A DNA stretch of 31,479 nucleotides from Synechococcaceae bacterium WB4_1_0192 (GTDB lineage: Bacteria; Cyanobacteriota; Cyanobacteriia; PCC-6307; Cyanobiaceae): NCBI GenBank assembly GCA_009926195.1, contig RFPK01000002.1:1-31479 (forward strand), in the 5' to 3' direction. Shown here piece after piece: positions 7,684-18,684 of this stretch. The notes beneath the pieces are model-generated. The model was not told the origin of the DNA, ran no database searches, and saw only the letters and a list, made by a program, of their open reading frames with translations. Made by a program: the position numbers and the translations under genes. Position 1 is the stretch's first letter. Each line of letters starts with the position of its first letter.

Positions 7684-9425
7684 TCCGCCGGCAGGCTGCC
7701 GCGGAACCAGGTGGTCATCAGCGCCTTCACCATCGGGGCGGCCACGGTGCCGCCGTAACCGCCGCTGTTCTCCCCGAAGGCCACGATCACCAGGGTGGGC
7801 TTGCCGGCGGGCGCATAGCCACCGAACCAGGCGTGATCAGGCCGTGGCGGATCCTCGCCGGTGCCGGTCTTGCCGGCCACCGGCGGCAGTGAGGGGTCGT
7901 TGAGGATCGTGGCCGTGCCCTCGGTGACCACCATGCGCAGCCCCTTGCGCAGGGCCCGCAGGGTCTCGGGCTTGAGACCAAGCCAGCGCCGGGGCGTGGG
8001 GCGCTCCACCAGGTGCGGCGTCACCAGCCAGCCACCGTTGGCAACGGCGGCATAGAGCCGCGCCATCTGCAACGGTGTCACCAGCACCGGACCCTGACCG
8101 ATGGCGGAGCTGATCGTGTCCACCGAGGTCCAGGGTTCGCCGTACACCTTGCGCTTCCAAGCCTGATCGCCAAGCAGGCCGGCGCCGTCCTCATCCCTGA
8201 GCTCGATGCCGGTGAGCTGGCCGTAGCCGATCCGCCGCGCTTCGTGGAAGAGCTCGGTGGGACCAACCTTCAGGCCGACCTGGTAATAGAAGCTATTGCT
8301 GCTCACCGCCAGGGCCTTCGGAAAACCGATGGCGCCGAAGCTGCCGTGGTCGCCGTAGCACTGGCCGCGATAGCAGAACGAATGCATCGTCGGCACGGTG
8401 GAGTTCTCGCCGTACTTGCCCGATTCGATACCGGCGATGGTGGTGACGAGCTTGAAGGTGCTGGCCGGCGGGAACCCCTGGAAGGCGCGGTTGAGCATCG
8501 GCGCATCAGGACCGCCGAGGGCCTTCCACTGGGCCAGGGTTGGACCGGTGGAGAAGATGTTCGGATCGAAGTTGGGCCGGCTGGCCATCGCCCGGATCGC
8601 GCCGGTCTGGGGATCCATGGCCACGATCGCCCCCCTGTTGACGGTGGCCAGGGCGCGTTCGGCAGCCTTCTGGAGCTCCAGGTCCAGGGTCAGGCGCAGA
8701 TCCTGGCCGGCACTGGCCTGCTTGTCACCCAGCACCCGCTGCACCTCACCGGCAGCGTTGACCTCCAGCTGCTGACCACCCCACTCACCGCGCAGGTGGG
8801 ATTCGAAGGCGCTCTCGATGCCGCTGCGGCCGATGCGGTCCTGCATGCGGTAGCCCTTGGGCTCAAGCTTGTCGTACTCCTCGGCGGTGATCGGGCTGGT
8901 GTAGCCGAGCACGTGGGCACCAAGGCTGCCGTAGGGATAGGAGCGCAGGTAGTCGACATCGACCTCGGCACCGCTCAGGGCCGCGGCCTGCTCACGGAAG
9001 CGCAGCACCTGCTCCGGGCGCAGGTTGCTGGCCAACTCGATGCGATAGCCCTCGCTGTTGTAGCCATTGCGGCGTTTCTGATCGAGTGTGGCGGCACTGA
9101 TGCCGATCACGCTCGCGAGGCGGCTCCGCAGAGCCGGCCACTGGGCATCACTGACCAGACGTGGCTGCACGTACAGGTTGTAGGTGAGCCGGCTGGAGAC
9201 GAGCAGGCGGCCATGGCGATCCAGGATGCGCCCGCGCATCGGCTGGCGCGGCACCAGACGGATGCGGTTCTCATCGGCGCGGGCACGGTTTTCAGCCCCC
9301 TGCACCAGCTGCAGCCAGGCCAGGCGCAGCCCCATCGCCGTGGCGAACAGCACCACGATCGCCAGCAGGAATGCCGGCTGGCGTTGCATGCCGCTATGAC
9401 GATGCGCGTTGGCGAAGAGCGTCAC
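7659..9425 (-). CDS. mrdA: Penicillin-binding protein 2, elongation transpeptidase
   Basis: Class B PBP that cross-links peptidoglycan during lateral wall growth with the RodA system. From GTG 9425 the product has 588 residues: one membrane anchor (FLLAIVVLFATAMGLRLAWL), the PBP dimer domain with RGRILDRHGRLL, and the transpeptidase domain with the nucleophile Ser322-Thr-Phe-Lys325, SSN at 375-377 and Lys519-Thr-Gly. All three active-site motifs are intact. GTG 9425 is preferred over ATG 9389 because it follows a GAGG ribosome binding site and sits 4 nt after the upstream stop codon, implying translational coupling. The frame remains open further upstream, but that part overlaps the preceding gene. 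RodA is not in the window. Confidence 0.93.
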   Translation of the reverse strand: MTLFANAHRHSGMQRQPAFLLAIVVLFATAMGLRLAWLQLVQGAENRARADENRIRLVPRQPMRGRILDRHGRLLVSSRLTYNLYVQPRLVSDAQWPALRSRLASVIGISAATLDQKRRNGYNSEGYRIELASNLRPEQVLRFREQAAALSGAEVDVDYLRSYPYGSLGAHVLGYTSPITAEEYDKLEPKGYRMQDRIGRSGIESAFESHLRGEWGGQQLEVNAAGEVQRVLGDKQASAGQDLRLTLDLELQKAAERALATVNRGAIVAMDPQTGAIRAMASRPNFDPNIFSTGPTLAQWKALGGPDAPMLNRAFQGFPPASTFKLVTTIAGIESGKYGENSTVPTMHSFCYRGQCYGDHGSFGAIGFPKALAVSSNSFYYQVGLKVGPTELFHEARRIGYGQLTGIELRDEDGAGLLGDQAWKRKVYGEPWTSVDTISSAIGQGPVLVTPLQMARLYAAVANGGWLVTPHLVERPTPRRWLGLKPETLRALRKGLRMVVTEGTATILNDPSLPPVAGKTGTGEDPPRPDHAWFGGYAPAGKPTLVIVAFGENSGGYGGTVAAPMVKALMTTWFRGSLPADQTARRGA

Positions 9426-9429
9426 CGCC

Positions 9430-9816
9430 TCAATCCTGGGGGCTGAGCCGCTGCTCCAGCAGGGCCAGCCGGTCGGCGATGCGGACCAGAGCACGCTGCA
9501 GCTCCCGGCTCTCGGCGCCAGGGTCGGGGTCGCCACCACCAGCAGATTCTGGGGCGGGGGTCGGGATATCACGCACCTGGACCTTCATCACCGGGTTGCC
9601 CAGCCCCGGTTGCAGGCGATCGAGGCTGTCACGCAGCTCCCTGGCGGCGGCATCTCCCTCCTGGCGAAGTCGGCCAAGGGGGTCGTCAGCGGCGGTGAAC
9701 GCCTCCGCCACCTCACGCGGCCCGCCACGACGGGCGCGCTCAACCACAGCCATGCCCACGGGCAACACCTCCTGCATCAGGGTGAGCCGGAGCGATTCGA
9801 GGGGATCGGTTGCCAT
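9430..9816 (-). CDS. Small helical protein of unknown function, coupled to mrdA
   Basis: A 128-residue protein starting ATG at 9816. I do not recognise a family. It is charged and mostly helical in appearance, with MATDPLESLRLTLMQEVLPV at the start, an arginine/aspartate-rich middle (EGDAAARELRDSLDRLQPG), a proline/glycine-rich linker and a short C-terminal heptad-like segment (ELQRALVRIADRLALLEQRL) that may form a coiled coil. No signal peptide or membrane segment is visible. Its stop codon is 4 nt before the mrdA start, so the two are likely translated together, which suggests but does not prove a role tied to cell-wall elongation. Composition and codon use match the neighbours. Confidence 0.75.
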   Translation of the reverse strand: MATDPLESLRLTLMQEVLPVGMAVVERARRGGPREVAEAFTAADDPLGRLRQEGDAAARELRDSLDRLQPGLGNPVMKVQVRDIPTPAPESAGGGDPDPGAESRELQRALVRIADRLALLEQRLSPQD

Positions 9817-9879
9817 CGCGAGCCGGCAGCCACAAGCTGAATGACCTCAGTCTGACGCCTGACAGACGGTCGTCGGGCC

Positions 9880-10569
9880 TCAGGGCCGGGGCAGACCCGT
9901 GGCGGGCACCGCCAGGCTGGGCGCGACACCGGGCTGGACGATCTGCTGACGGCAGAACTGCTGACTGCCCTGCCACCAGCCGAAGGCAACCGCCAGCACC
10001 ATCAGGGCCGAGAAGGGCACCAATGCCTGACGGGTGACCGGCAGAAGCAGCCATTCAGCCCAGTCGCGAAGCAGCCGTTCACGATCGAAGCGGCGGCGTT
10101 CACTGGCCTGCTGCTGCTGGCGGCGCCGCAGGGAACGCTCCACCCAGCGCTCGAAGGCCCGCTTCTTGGTGACCGCCATCTTGCGCTCCACCTCCAGCAG
10201 CTGGCCGGGGGTGAGCTCGGGATTGAAGGTGCTGATCAGCTCCAGGCTCTTGAGGAACATCTCAACGGCGCCATCCTTGACGGCACGCTCCTCATCGTTC
10301 AGCAGATCCCAGGCCAGCTCCGGGAAGAAGCGCTGGCGGTTGAGGCTGATCTGATCCTCCGGCAGCTGACCGGGCTCCCGCAACCAGCGGTCGGTGTTGG
10401 CGTCGAAGCGGCGCCAGTAGAGGAATGGATTGAGATACACCACCTTGCCTGCCAGCTCGATGCTGTCCTGCTGGAGGCGGCGCTGCAGCTGCAGATCCTG
10501 CTGAGGAGCGGCGGTCAAGACTGCGAAGCAGGGGACCTGAGGGTAACGAAACCGCCGCGGGCTGACCAT
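9880..10569 (-). CDS. Protein of unknown function with C-terminal membrane segment
   Basis: A 229-residue protein from ATG 10569, which is 22 nt after the guaA stop; the frame continues upstream into guaA but that part is not credible. No family is recognised with confidence. Visible parts: VVYLNPFLYWRRFDANTDRW, an aromatic-rich N-terminal block; an acidic/amphipathic middle (DLLNDEERAVKDGAVEMFLK); a strongly basic segment (FERWVERSLRRRQQQQASER); and one hydrophobic helix near the C-terminus (LVPFSALMVLAVAFGWW) with a short proline-rich tail. A long cytoplasmic domain anchored by a C-terminal helix would fit a membrane-tethered adaptor, which is inference. It lies in the cbiD-guaA-unknown-unknown-mrdA run, all on one strand with short gaps. 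Confidence 0.78.
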   Translation of the reverse strand: MVSPRRFRYPQVPCFAVLTAAPQQDLQLQRRLQQDSIELAGKVVYLNPFLYWRRFDANTDRWLREPGQLPEDQISLNRQRFFPELAWDLLNDEERAVKDGAVEMFLKSLELISTFNPELTPGQLLEVERKMAVTKKRAFERWVERSLRRRQQQQASERRRFDRERLLRDWAEWLLLPVTRQALVPFSALMVLAVAFGWWQGSQQFCRQQIVQPGVAPSLAVPATGLPRP

Positions 10570-10591
10570 GGGGCCAGCCGCGGCAGCGGAC

Positions 10592-12187
10592 TCATTCCCA
10601 CTCGATCGTGCCGGGGGGCTTGCTGGTGATGTCCAGCACAACCCGGTTCACACCCTTGACCTCGTTGACGATGCGATTGGAGATGGTCTCCAGCAGGTCG
10701 TAGGGCAGACGCGACCAGTCGGCGGTCATGCCGTCCTCGGAGGACACGCAGCGCAGCACGATCGGAAAGGCGTAGGTGCGCTTGTCGCCCATCACACCAA
10801 CGCTGCGCACGGGCAGCAGCACGGCGAAGGCCTGCCAGATCTCGTGATAGAGACCCGCCTTCTTGATCTCCTCACGCACGATCAGATCGGCGTCGCGCAG
10901 GATGTCGAGCTTGTCATCGGTGACCTCGCCGAGGATGCGGATCGCCAGGCCAGGGCCGGGGAAGGGATGGCGTCCCACGATCTCCTCGGGCAGGCCGAGC
11001 GTGCGCCCGACCTTGCGCACCTCGTCCTTGAACAGCTTGCGCAGCGGTTCGACGAGCTTGAACTGCAGATCCTTGGGCAGACCACCGACGTTGTGGTGGC
11101 TCTTGATCTTGACCGCGACGCGCTCACCGGTCTTGGGGTCGATATTGGTTCCGGCGCTCTCGATCACATCGGGATAGAGCGTGCCCTGGGCGAGGTAGTC
11201 GAAGGGGCCGAGGCGCTTGCTTTCCTCCTCAAACACACGGATGAACTCCGTACCGATCAGCTTGCGCTTCTCCTCCGGATCAGTGACGCCAGCGAGCTTG
11301 TTGATGAAGCGCTCACGGGCATTGATGTATTCAACCCTGATATGGAACTTCTTATCAAAGAAGTCCATCAGGAACTCGGGCTCGCCCTTGCGCATGAAGC
11401 CCTGATCGATGAACATGCAGGTGAGCTGATCACCGATCGCCTTGTGCAGCAGGAAGGCAAGGGTGGAGGAGTCCACACCACCGGACAGAGCCAGCAGCAC
11501 CCGCTTGTCTCCCACCTGTCGGCGCACGTCCTCCACCGCTTCATCGATGAAGGCGGCGGTGGTCCAATCAGGAACACAGCCGCAGATGTGATAGACGAAG
11601 TTGCGCAGCAGCGCCATACCACAGACCGAGTGCACCACCTCGGGGTGGAACTGCACGCCGTAGAGGCGGCGGTTGTGATCAGCGACGGCCGCCTCGGGCG
11701 TGTTGTCGGTGTGGGCCAGGCGCACGAAACCGTCGGGCAGGCGCTCGACGGAATCGCCGTGACTCATCCACATCGTCGAAGCTTCATCGACGTTGGTGAG
11801 CAGATCGGTTGGGTCGTCCACATACAAGGGCGCCTTGCCGTATTCGGCACGGCCAGCGGCCACCACGGAGCCACCCAGCTGCTGCACCATCAGCTGCATG
11901 CCATAGCAAACGCCCAGCACCGGAATACCGAGATTCCAGAGCTCGGGATCACACTGCGGTGCGTGCTCGGCGTAAACCGAACTGGGACCACCGCTGAGGA
12001 TGATGCCCTTGGGATTGATGGCGCGCAACTCCTCAGCGCTGGTGGTATGGCTGATCACCAGCGAGTAAACCTCCGTTTCACGCACGCGGCGGGCGATCAG
12101 CTCGGAATACTGGGAGCCGAAGTCAAGAATCACGATCGCCGGATGGCGATTGGTTTCGCCAATGGCGAACGGTTGCGTGTTGGACAT
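10592..12187 (-). CDS. guaA: GMP synthase (glutamine-hydrolysing)
   Basis: GuaA aminates XMP to GMP with ATP and glutamine. The 531-residue product has the class I glutaminase domain first, with catalytic Cys94 in VLGVCYGMQ and His181/Glu183 in QFHPEV, then the ATP pyrophosphatase P-loop SGGVDSS (235-241), and the C-terminal dimerisation domain ending in the family's typical PPGTIEWE. Length and all key residues agree with an active two-domain enzyme. ATG at 12187 gives the expected N-terminus (HPAIVILDFGSQYSELIARR soon after the start). It lies 39 nt downstream of cbiD on the same strand and is followed by two unknown genes and mrdA. Confidence 0.98.
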   Translation of the reverse strand: MSNTQPFAIGETNRHPAIVILDFGSQYSELIARRVRETEVYSLVISHTTSAEELRAINPKGIILSGGPSSVYAEHAPQCDPELWNLGIPVLGVCYGMQLMVQQLGGSVVAAGRAEYGKAPLYVDDPTDLLTNVDEASTMWMSHGDSVERLPDGFVRLAHTDNTPEAAVADHNRRLYGVQFHPEVVHSVCGMALLRNFVYHICGCVPDWTTAAFIDEAVEDVRRQVGDKRVLLALSGGVDSSTLAFLLHKAIGDQLTCMFIDQGFMRKGEPEFLMDFFDKKFHIRVEYINARERFINKLAGVTDPEEKRKLIGTEFIRVFEEESKRLGPFDYLAQGTLYPDVIESAGTNIDPKTGERVAVKIKSHHNVGGLPKDLQFKLVEPLRKLFKDEVRKVGRTLGLPEEIVGRHPFPGPGLAIRILGEVTDDKLDILRDADLIVREEIKKAGLYHEIWQAFAVLLPVRSVGVMGDKRTYAFPIVLRCVSSEDGMTADWSRLPYDLLETISNRIVNEVKGVNRVVLDITSKPPGTIEWE

Positions 12188-12226
12188 GGAGCGGTCAGCG
12201 CTGCTGACCCAGGCAGTCCCTTCACC

Positions 12227-13387
12227 CTAAATCTCAGGCTCTGAAGGGGCCTCGGCCACGGGCCGGCGCAGGGCCTCCAGCAGCTGCTCTCCCCGGGGGC
12301 CGACCGTCACGGGCTGACGCCGGCGATCGAACAGCAGCGCCCCCACCTGCATCCGCTCCTGGCCGTAGCGGGCCAGATAGGCGGCGCTGCGCTCCTCCAC
12401 CGCCACCGCGACGGCTGCGCGCAGCCGATCGGCGGCGGCGGCATCCCAGGCGGCCAGCTCCAACAGGGCCGCATCGACGCTGGCGGCGCCATGCAAGGCC
12501 GCCAGCTGCGGGCCAGGAATGCCCTGCAGGGCGGCCAGGGCCGTGAGCACCTCGCGACGCCCGTCGGCCAGGTGGTGGTGGGTGTGGAAGATGCCACCCG
12601 CCAGCTTGATCAGCTTGCCCTGGTAGCCGAACAGCAACAGCCGCTGCACCCCCTGCTCCGCCGCCGCCACCAGGGCCGGCCCGAGCCAGTTGCCGGCCTT
12701 GAGCAGCAGGGCGGCGGGCAGGCCGAGCCGGGGGGCCAGATCCAGGCCGTTCTCGCCGATCACCAGCACCAGATCCGGGCAGCCACCGGGGGCAGCCGCC
12801 CGACGGGCCAGCTCAGCCCGCACCGCCGCCAGCTGATCGGGGGCGGCACTGCGCTGCACCTCGGCCTGGGTGCCGATCAGGGCCAGCCCGTCCACCACAC
12901 CGAAGGCGGCGTTGCTGGTGCGGGCCGCCAGGCTGCGGCCGGCCGGCAGGGTGAGCCGCAGGCGCAGGCCACGCCCCGGCGGCAGCAGCGGCGCCAGGTT
13001 CAGCTCCAGCAGTTCGCGGGCAAAGGCGGAGAGGCACAGGGCGCCGCTGTCGGCGTGAATGCCGACCCCCTCGCCGGCCTCCAGCAGCAGCCAGTCTCCG
13101 GATGGTGCCGGATCCAGCCAGCTGAGCTCCACCCAGATCAGCAGGTTGCGGGTGAGATCCAACCCGTCGCCGGGATCGCAGCGGGCCATCGCCAGGGCCC
13201 GGCCCGGCTCCAGCAGGGCCGCCGCCTCCACCGGCACGGGCGTGAGGGCGGCCGGATCGCTGGCGGACGCCACAGGATCGAGCCGCAGCAGAGGCCGGGG
13301 CAGGAACGGTTCCGCCAGCAGCTGACCAAGGGCGGCGCGGGCGGCGGCGGCCACCCACACCGGCAGGGTGTAGCCCGGATCAGCCAT
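12227..13387 (-). CDS. cbiD: Cobalt-precorrin-5B C1-methyltransferase
   Basis: CbiD methylates C1 of the corrin ring in the cobalt-early (anaerobic-type) route to cobalamin-like corrinoids, the route cyanobacteria use. The 386-residue protein has the CbiD C-terminal signature GGIFHTHHHLADGRREVLT and the middle segment GLDLAPRLGLPAALLLKAGN. At the N-terminus, GYTLPVWVAAAARAALGQLL stands where most CbiD proteins have a GxTTG-type motif; I recall the TLPVWV form from picocyanobacteria, so this may be a clade variant. ATG at 13387 is directly before the conserved start. Other corrin genes are not in the window, and no cobalamin riboswitch fits the 74-nt divergent interval to the aminotransferase gene. 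Confidence 0.88.
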   Translation of the reverse strand: MADPGYTLPVWVAAAARAALGQLLAEPFLPRPLLRLDPVASASDPAALTPVPVEAAALLEPGRALAMARCDPGDGLDLTRNLLIWVELSWLDPAPSGDWLLLEAGEGVGIHADSGALCLSAFARELLELNLAPLLPPGRGLRLRLTLPAGRSLAARTSNAAFGVVDGLALIGTQAEVQRSAAPDQLAAVRAELARRAAAPGGCPDLVLVIGENGLDLAPRLGLPAALLLKAGNWLGPALVAAAEQGVQRLLLFGYQGKLIKLAGGIFHTHHHLADGRREVLTALAALQGIPGPQLAALHGAASVDAALLELAAWDAAAADRLRAAVAVAVEERSAAYLARYGQERMQVGALLFDRRRQPVTVGPRGEQLLEALRRPVAEAPSEPEI

Positions 13388-13461
13388 GGAGGGAGTGGGA
13401 GCCAGAGGTCCGTTTTTTATGGTGGTCGATTGGCCCCGCCGCCCCGACCGTCGCCACCGCC

Positions 13462-14616
13462 ATGCAGGACAAGCTCACCCTGATGATCCCCGGCCCCACC
13501 CCGGTGCCGGAAACCGTCCTGCAGGCCATGGGCCGCCATCCGATCGGCCACCGCAGCGCCGACTTCCAGAAGATCGTCAAGCGCACCACCGAGCAGCTGC
13601 AGTGGCTGCATCAGACCAGCAACGACGTGCTGGTGATCACTGGCAGCGGCACGGCCGCCATGGAAGCCGGGATCATCAACGTGCTGAGCAAGGGCGACAC
13701 GGTGCTCTGCGGCGACAACGGCAAGTTCGGTGAGCGCTGGGTGAAGGTGGCCCAGGCCTACGGCCTGGACGTGCAGGTGATCAAGGCCGAGTGGGGCCAG
13801 CCCCTTGATCCCGAGGCCTTCCGCGCCGCCCTGGAGGCCGACACGGCCAAGGCGATCAAGGCCGTGATCCTCACCCACTCGGAAACCTCCACCGGGGTGA
13901 TCAACGACCTGGAGGCGATCGCCGGCCATGTGAAGGCCCACGGCACCGCGCTGACCATCGCCGACTGCGTGACCAGCCTCGGCGCCTGCAACGTGCCGAT
14001 GGATGCCTGGGGCATCGACGTGATCGGCTCGGGTTCGCAGAAGGGCTACATGATGCCGCCGGGCCTGGCCTTCGTGGCCATGAGCGACAAGGCCTGGGAG
14101 GCCTACAGCCGCTCCGACCTGCCGAAGTTCTATCTGGATCTGGGCAAGTACCGCAAATCGGCCAAGGCCGACAGCAACCCCTTCACGCCGGCGATCAACC
14201 TCTACTTCGCCCTCGAGGCAGCGCTGGAGATGATGCAGAAGGAAGGCCTGGAGGGGATCTTCTCCCGCCATGCCCGCCACCGCGCCGCCGCTCAGGCCGG
14301 CATGAAGGCGATCGGCCTGCCCCTCTATGCCGCCGAAGGCCACGGCAGCCCGGCGATCACCGCCGTGGCCCCCGAGGGCATCGACGCCGAGGCGATGCGC
14401 AAGGCCGTGAAGGAGCGCTTCGACATCCTGCTGGCCGGCGGCCAGGACCACCTCAAGGGCAAGGTGTTCCGCATCGGCCACCTGGGCTTCGTCTGCGACC
14501 GCGACGTGCTCACCGCCGTGGCGGCGATCGAAGCCACCCTGCAGGGCCTGGGCCTGCACAAGGGCACCGCTGGCGCCGGCGTGGCGGCGGCCGCGGCGGC
14601 CCTGGCCCAGGGCTGA
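13462..14616 (+). CDS. Class V aminotransferase, alanine/serine-glyoxylate type
   Basis: A 384-residue PLP enzyme starting MQDKLTLMIPGPTPVPETVL, with the phosphate-binding GSGTAAMEAG segment, SETSTGVINDLEAI, the cofactor aspartate in TIADCVTSLG and the PLP lysine Lys194 in SGSQKGYMMPPG. This is the pattern of alanine-glyoxylate/serine-glyoxylate aminotransferases; old annotations call the same family the small subunit of soluble hydrogenase, which is a known misnomer. In cyanobacteria it probably makes glycine from glyoxylate in photorespiratory 2-phosphoglycolate salvage. The amino donor (alanine or serine) cannot be told from sequence alone. It is divergent from cbiD and is followed by a terminator-like hairpin and tRNA-Gly. 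Confidence 0.9.
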   Translation: MQDKLTLMIPGPTPVPETVLQAMGRHPIGHRSADFQKIVKRTTEQLQWLHQTSNDVLVITGSGTAAMEAGIINVLSKGDTVLCGDNGKFGERWVKVAQAYGLDVQVIKAEWGQPLDPEAFRAALEADTAKAIKAVILTHSETSTGVINDLEAIAGHVKAHGTALTIADCVTSLGACNVPMDAWGIDVIGSGSQKGYMMPPGLAFVAMSDKAWEAYSRSDLPKFYLDLGKYRKSAKADSNPFTPAINLYFALEAALEMMQKEGLEGIFSRHARHRAAAQAGMKAIGLPLYAAEGHGSPAITAVAPEGIDAEAMRKAVKERFDILLAGGQDHLKGKVFRIGHLGFVCDRDVLTAVAAIEATLQGLGLHKGTAGAGVAAAAAALAQG

Positions 14617-14663
14617 GCCTGAGGTAAGGAGCCGAGGACCTGAAGGTCTGAAGACCTGAGACG

Positions 14664-14692
14664 GCAGGGCGCCCATTCCCGTGGCGCCCTGC
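14664..14692 (+). terminator. Probable terminator hairpin after the aminotransferase gene
   Basis: A perfect 10-bp stem (GCAGGGCGCC pairing with GGCGCCCTGC) with a 9-nt loop, followed by TAAAGTTCTTTCT rather than a clean T-run. The GC-rich stem fits an intrinsic terminator, but the poor T-tract lowers confidence. It lies about 50 nt after the aminotransferase stop and 16 nt before the tRNA. A second short palindrome, AGGTCT-GA-AGACCT, lies just upstream at 14644-14657. Confidence 0.6.
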
Positions 14693-14707
14693 TAAAGTTC
14701 TTTCTAT

Positions 14708-14779
14708 GCGGGTGTAATTCAGCGGTAGAATGTCAGCTTCCCAAGCTGAACGTCGCCGGTTCGAGCCCGGTCACCCGCT
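14708..14779 (+). tRNA. tRNA-Gly (anticodon CCC)
   Basis: 72 nt folding as a full cloverleaf: acceptor GCGGGTG/CACCCGC, D stem ATTC/GAAT with loop AGCGGTA, anticodon stem TCAGC/GCTGA with loop TTCCCAA (anticodon CCC), a 5-nt variable loop, and T arm GCCGG/CCGGT with loop TTCGAGC. The discriminator base is T, as usual for bacterial glycine tRNAs. The CCA end is not encoded in register (the following bases are TCCA). It reads GGG codons. Confidence 0.96.
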
Positions 14780-14825
14780 TCCAACCGACCAACTCAATAA
14801 CCTCGCCGTTGAACAACAGCGGGGG

Positions 14826-15578
14826 TTAGGGCCTTCTGCTCAGCCGATGCCTTACAAACAAAAGCATGGGCAATGCAATCAATAGAACAGAGGCCACCAT
14901 ACTGGCCAGCACATATTGCTCCGGGGCACAGCGCAAAGCGATTGCAGCAAGCAGGCCAGCCTCTGCCATTGCCAGTTTTCTGGCGTGCTGAATCCAGCAG
15001 TGTTGCGGAGAGCGGCAACTAAGGGTTTGCCATAGATCGTTTCCTGCATCCAACAAAGGAACAGCTGCAATCAACGGCACAACAATCAGGTACAACGAGC
15101 TCTTACCCTTATCAGGGATGATCTGCCAGAATGCAATCACAAAAATGCAGCATGCGGCCAGCTCAACCAGCGACAGGACAACATCAAGCCAGGAAATCTT
15201 ACTGACACGTGCCGCGTCACGACGTGACCAGACCCGCCATCCCGAAAGCGCCAGATAGAGAGCAAAGGTATTGGTTGCGGCAGTGGCCATCACACCGATC
15301 TCCCTGAAGCTGAGCGTGCTGGCGACGTTGTATAGATCGGGAACCTGATTCAGCTTTGCCCATGGACGAGATACGACTAGATCGAAAATTTCATCAAGAT
15401 CAAGCAAGTAGCCAGTCAGGCAGATAATCACAAACGCACCGACAAATACCCTGCCAGAAATCCTGTGCCAGGACGTACCCTTCCTGGCTCCTATCGCCAG
15501 CGGAAAGGCAAGTAGCGCACCGATATAACCCGCTGCGACATGAACAGCCAGCTCAAACGAAACAAGCCAGTTATCCAT
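14826..15578 (-). CDS. Multi-pass membrane protein of unknown function (DUF2306-like), atypical composition
   Basis: A 250-residue protein from ATG 15578, preceded by AGGG eight bases upstream. About seven hydrophobic helices are visible, starting with the AVHVAAGYIGALLAFPLAIG helix followed by KGTSWHRISGRVFV. That HVxAG...RKGxxWHRxxGRxFV pattern resembles DUF2306-type membrane proteins; function is unknown. Base composition is unlike the surroundings: near half G+C by inspection of sample lines, with codons such as ATT, CTA, GTA and TCT that are rare nearby. It lies between tRNA-Gly and uvrA, 82 nt downstream of uvrA on the same strand with no terminator seen between them. Composition and position next to a tRNA suggest recent acquisition, though no integrase or repeat supports that. 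Confidence 0.8.
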   Translation of the reverse strand: MDNWLVSFELAVHVAAGYIGALLAFPLAIGARKGTSWHRISGRVFVGAFVIICLTGYLLDLDEIFDLVVSRPWAKLNQVPDLYNVASTLSFREIGVMATAATNTFALYLALSGWRVWSRRDAARVSKISWLDVVLSLVELAACCIFVIAFWQIIPDKGKSSLYLIVVPLIAAVPLLDAGNDLWQTLSCRSPQHCWIQHARKLAMAEAGLLAAIALRCAPEQYVLASMVASVLLIALPMLLFVRHRLSRRP

Positions 15579-15660
15579 GGCCAGGCCCTGAGATTGATTG
15601 AACCTAACAGCATCTAGTGGTGCACAACGCACGACTGACCACAAGGCACCCGCCGGGCCG

Positions 15661-18627
<2,967 letters not shown>

Positions 18628-18684
18628 GCAGCCGGCTCGGGAACGGCTGATTCTACGGAGGCTGAGCCGGCCTCCGGCCTGGGC

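Noticed and set aside
10568..12244. A 558-codon plus-strand frame opposite guaA
   Set aside because: Covers the whole of an intact guaA on the other strand and shows no family features.
14772..15660. Possible attachment-site repeat: CACCCGC at the 3' end of tRNA-Gly and again near the uvrA end of the atypical gene
   Set aside because: Only seven bases match, and such a GC-rich 7-mer is expected by chance here. No integrase or longer direct repeat was found.
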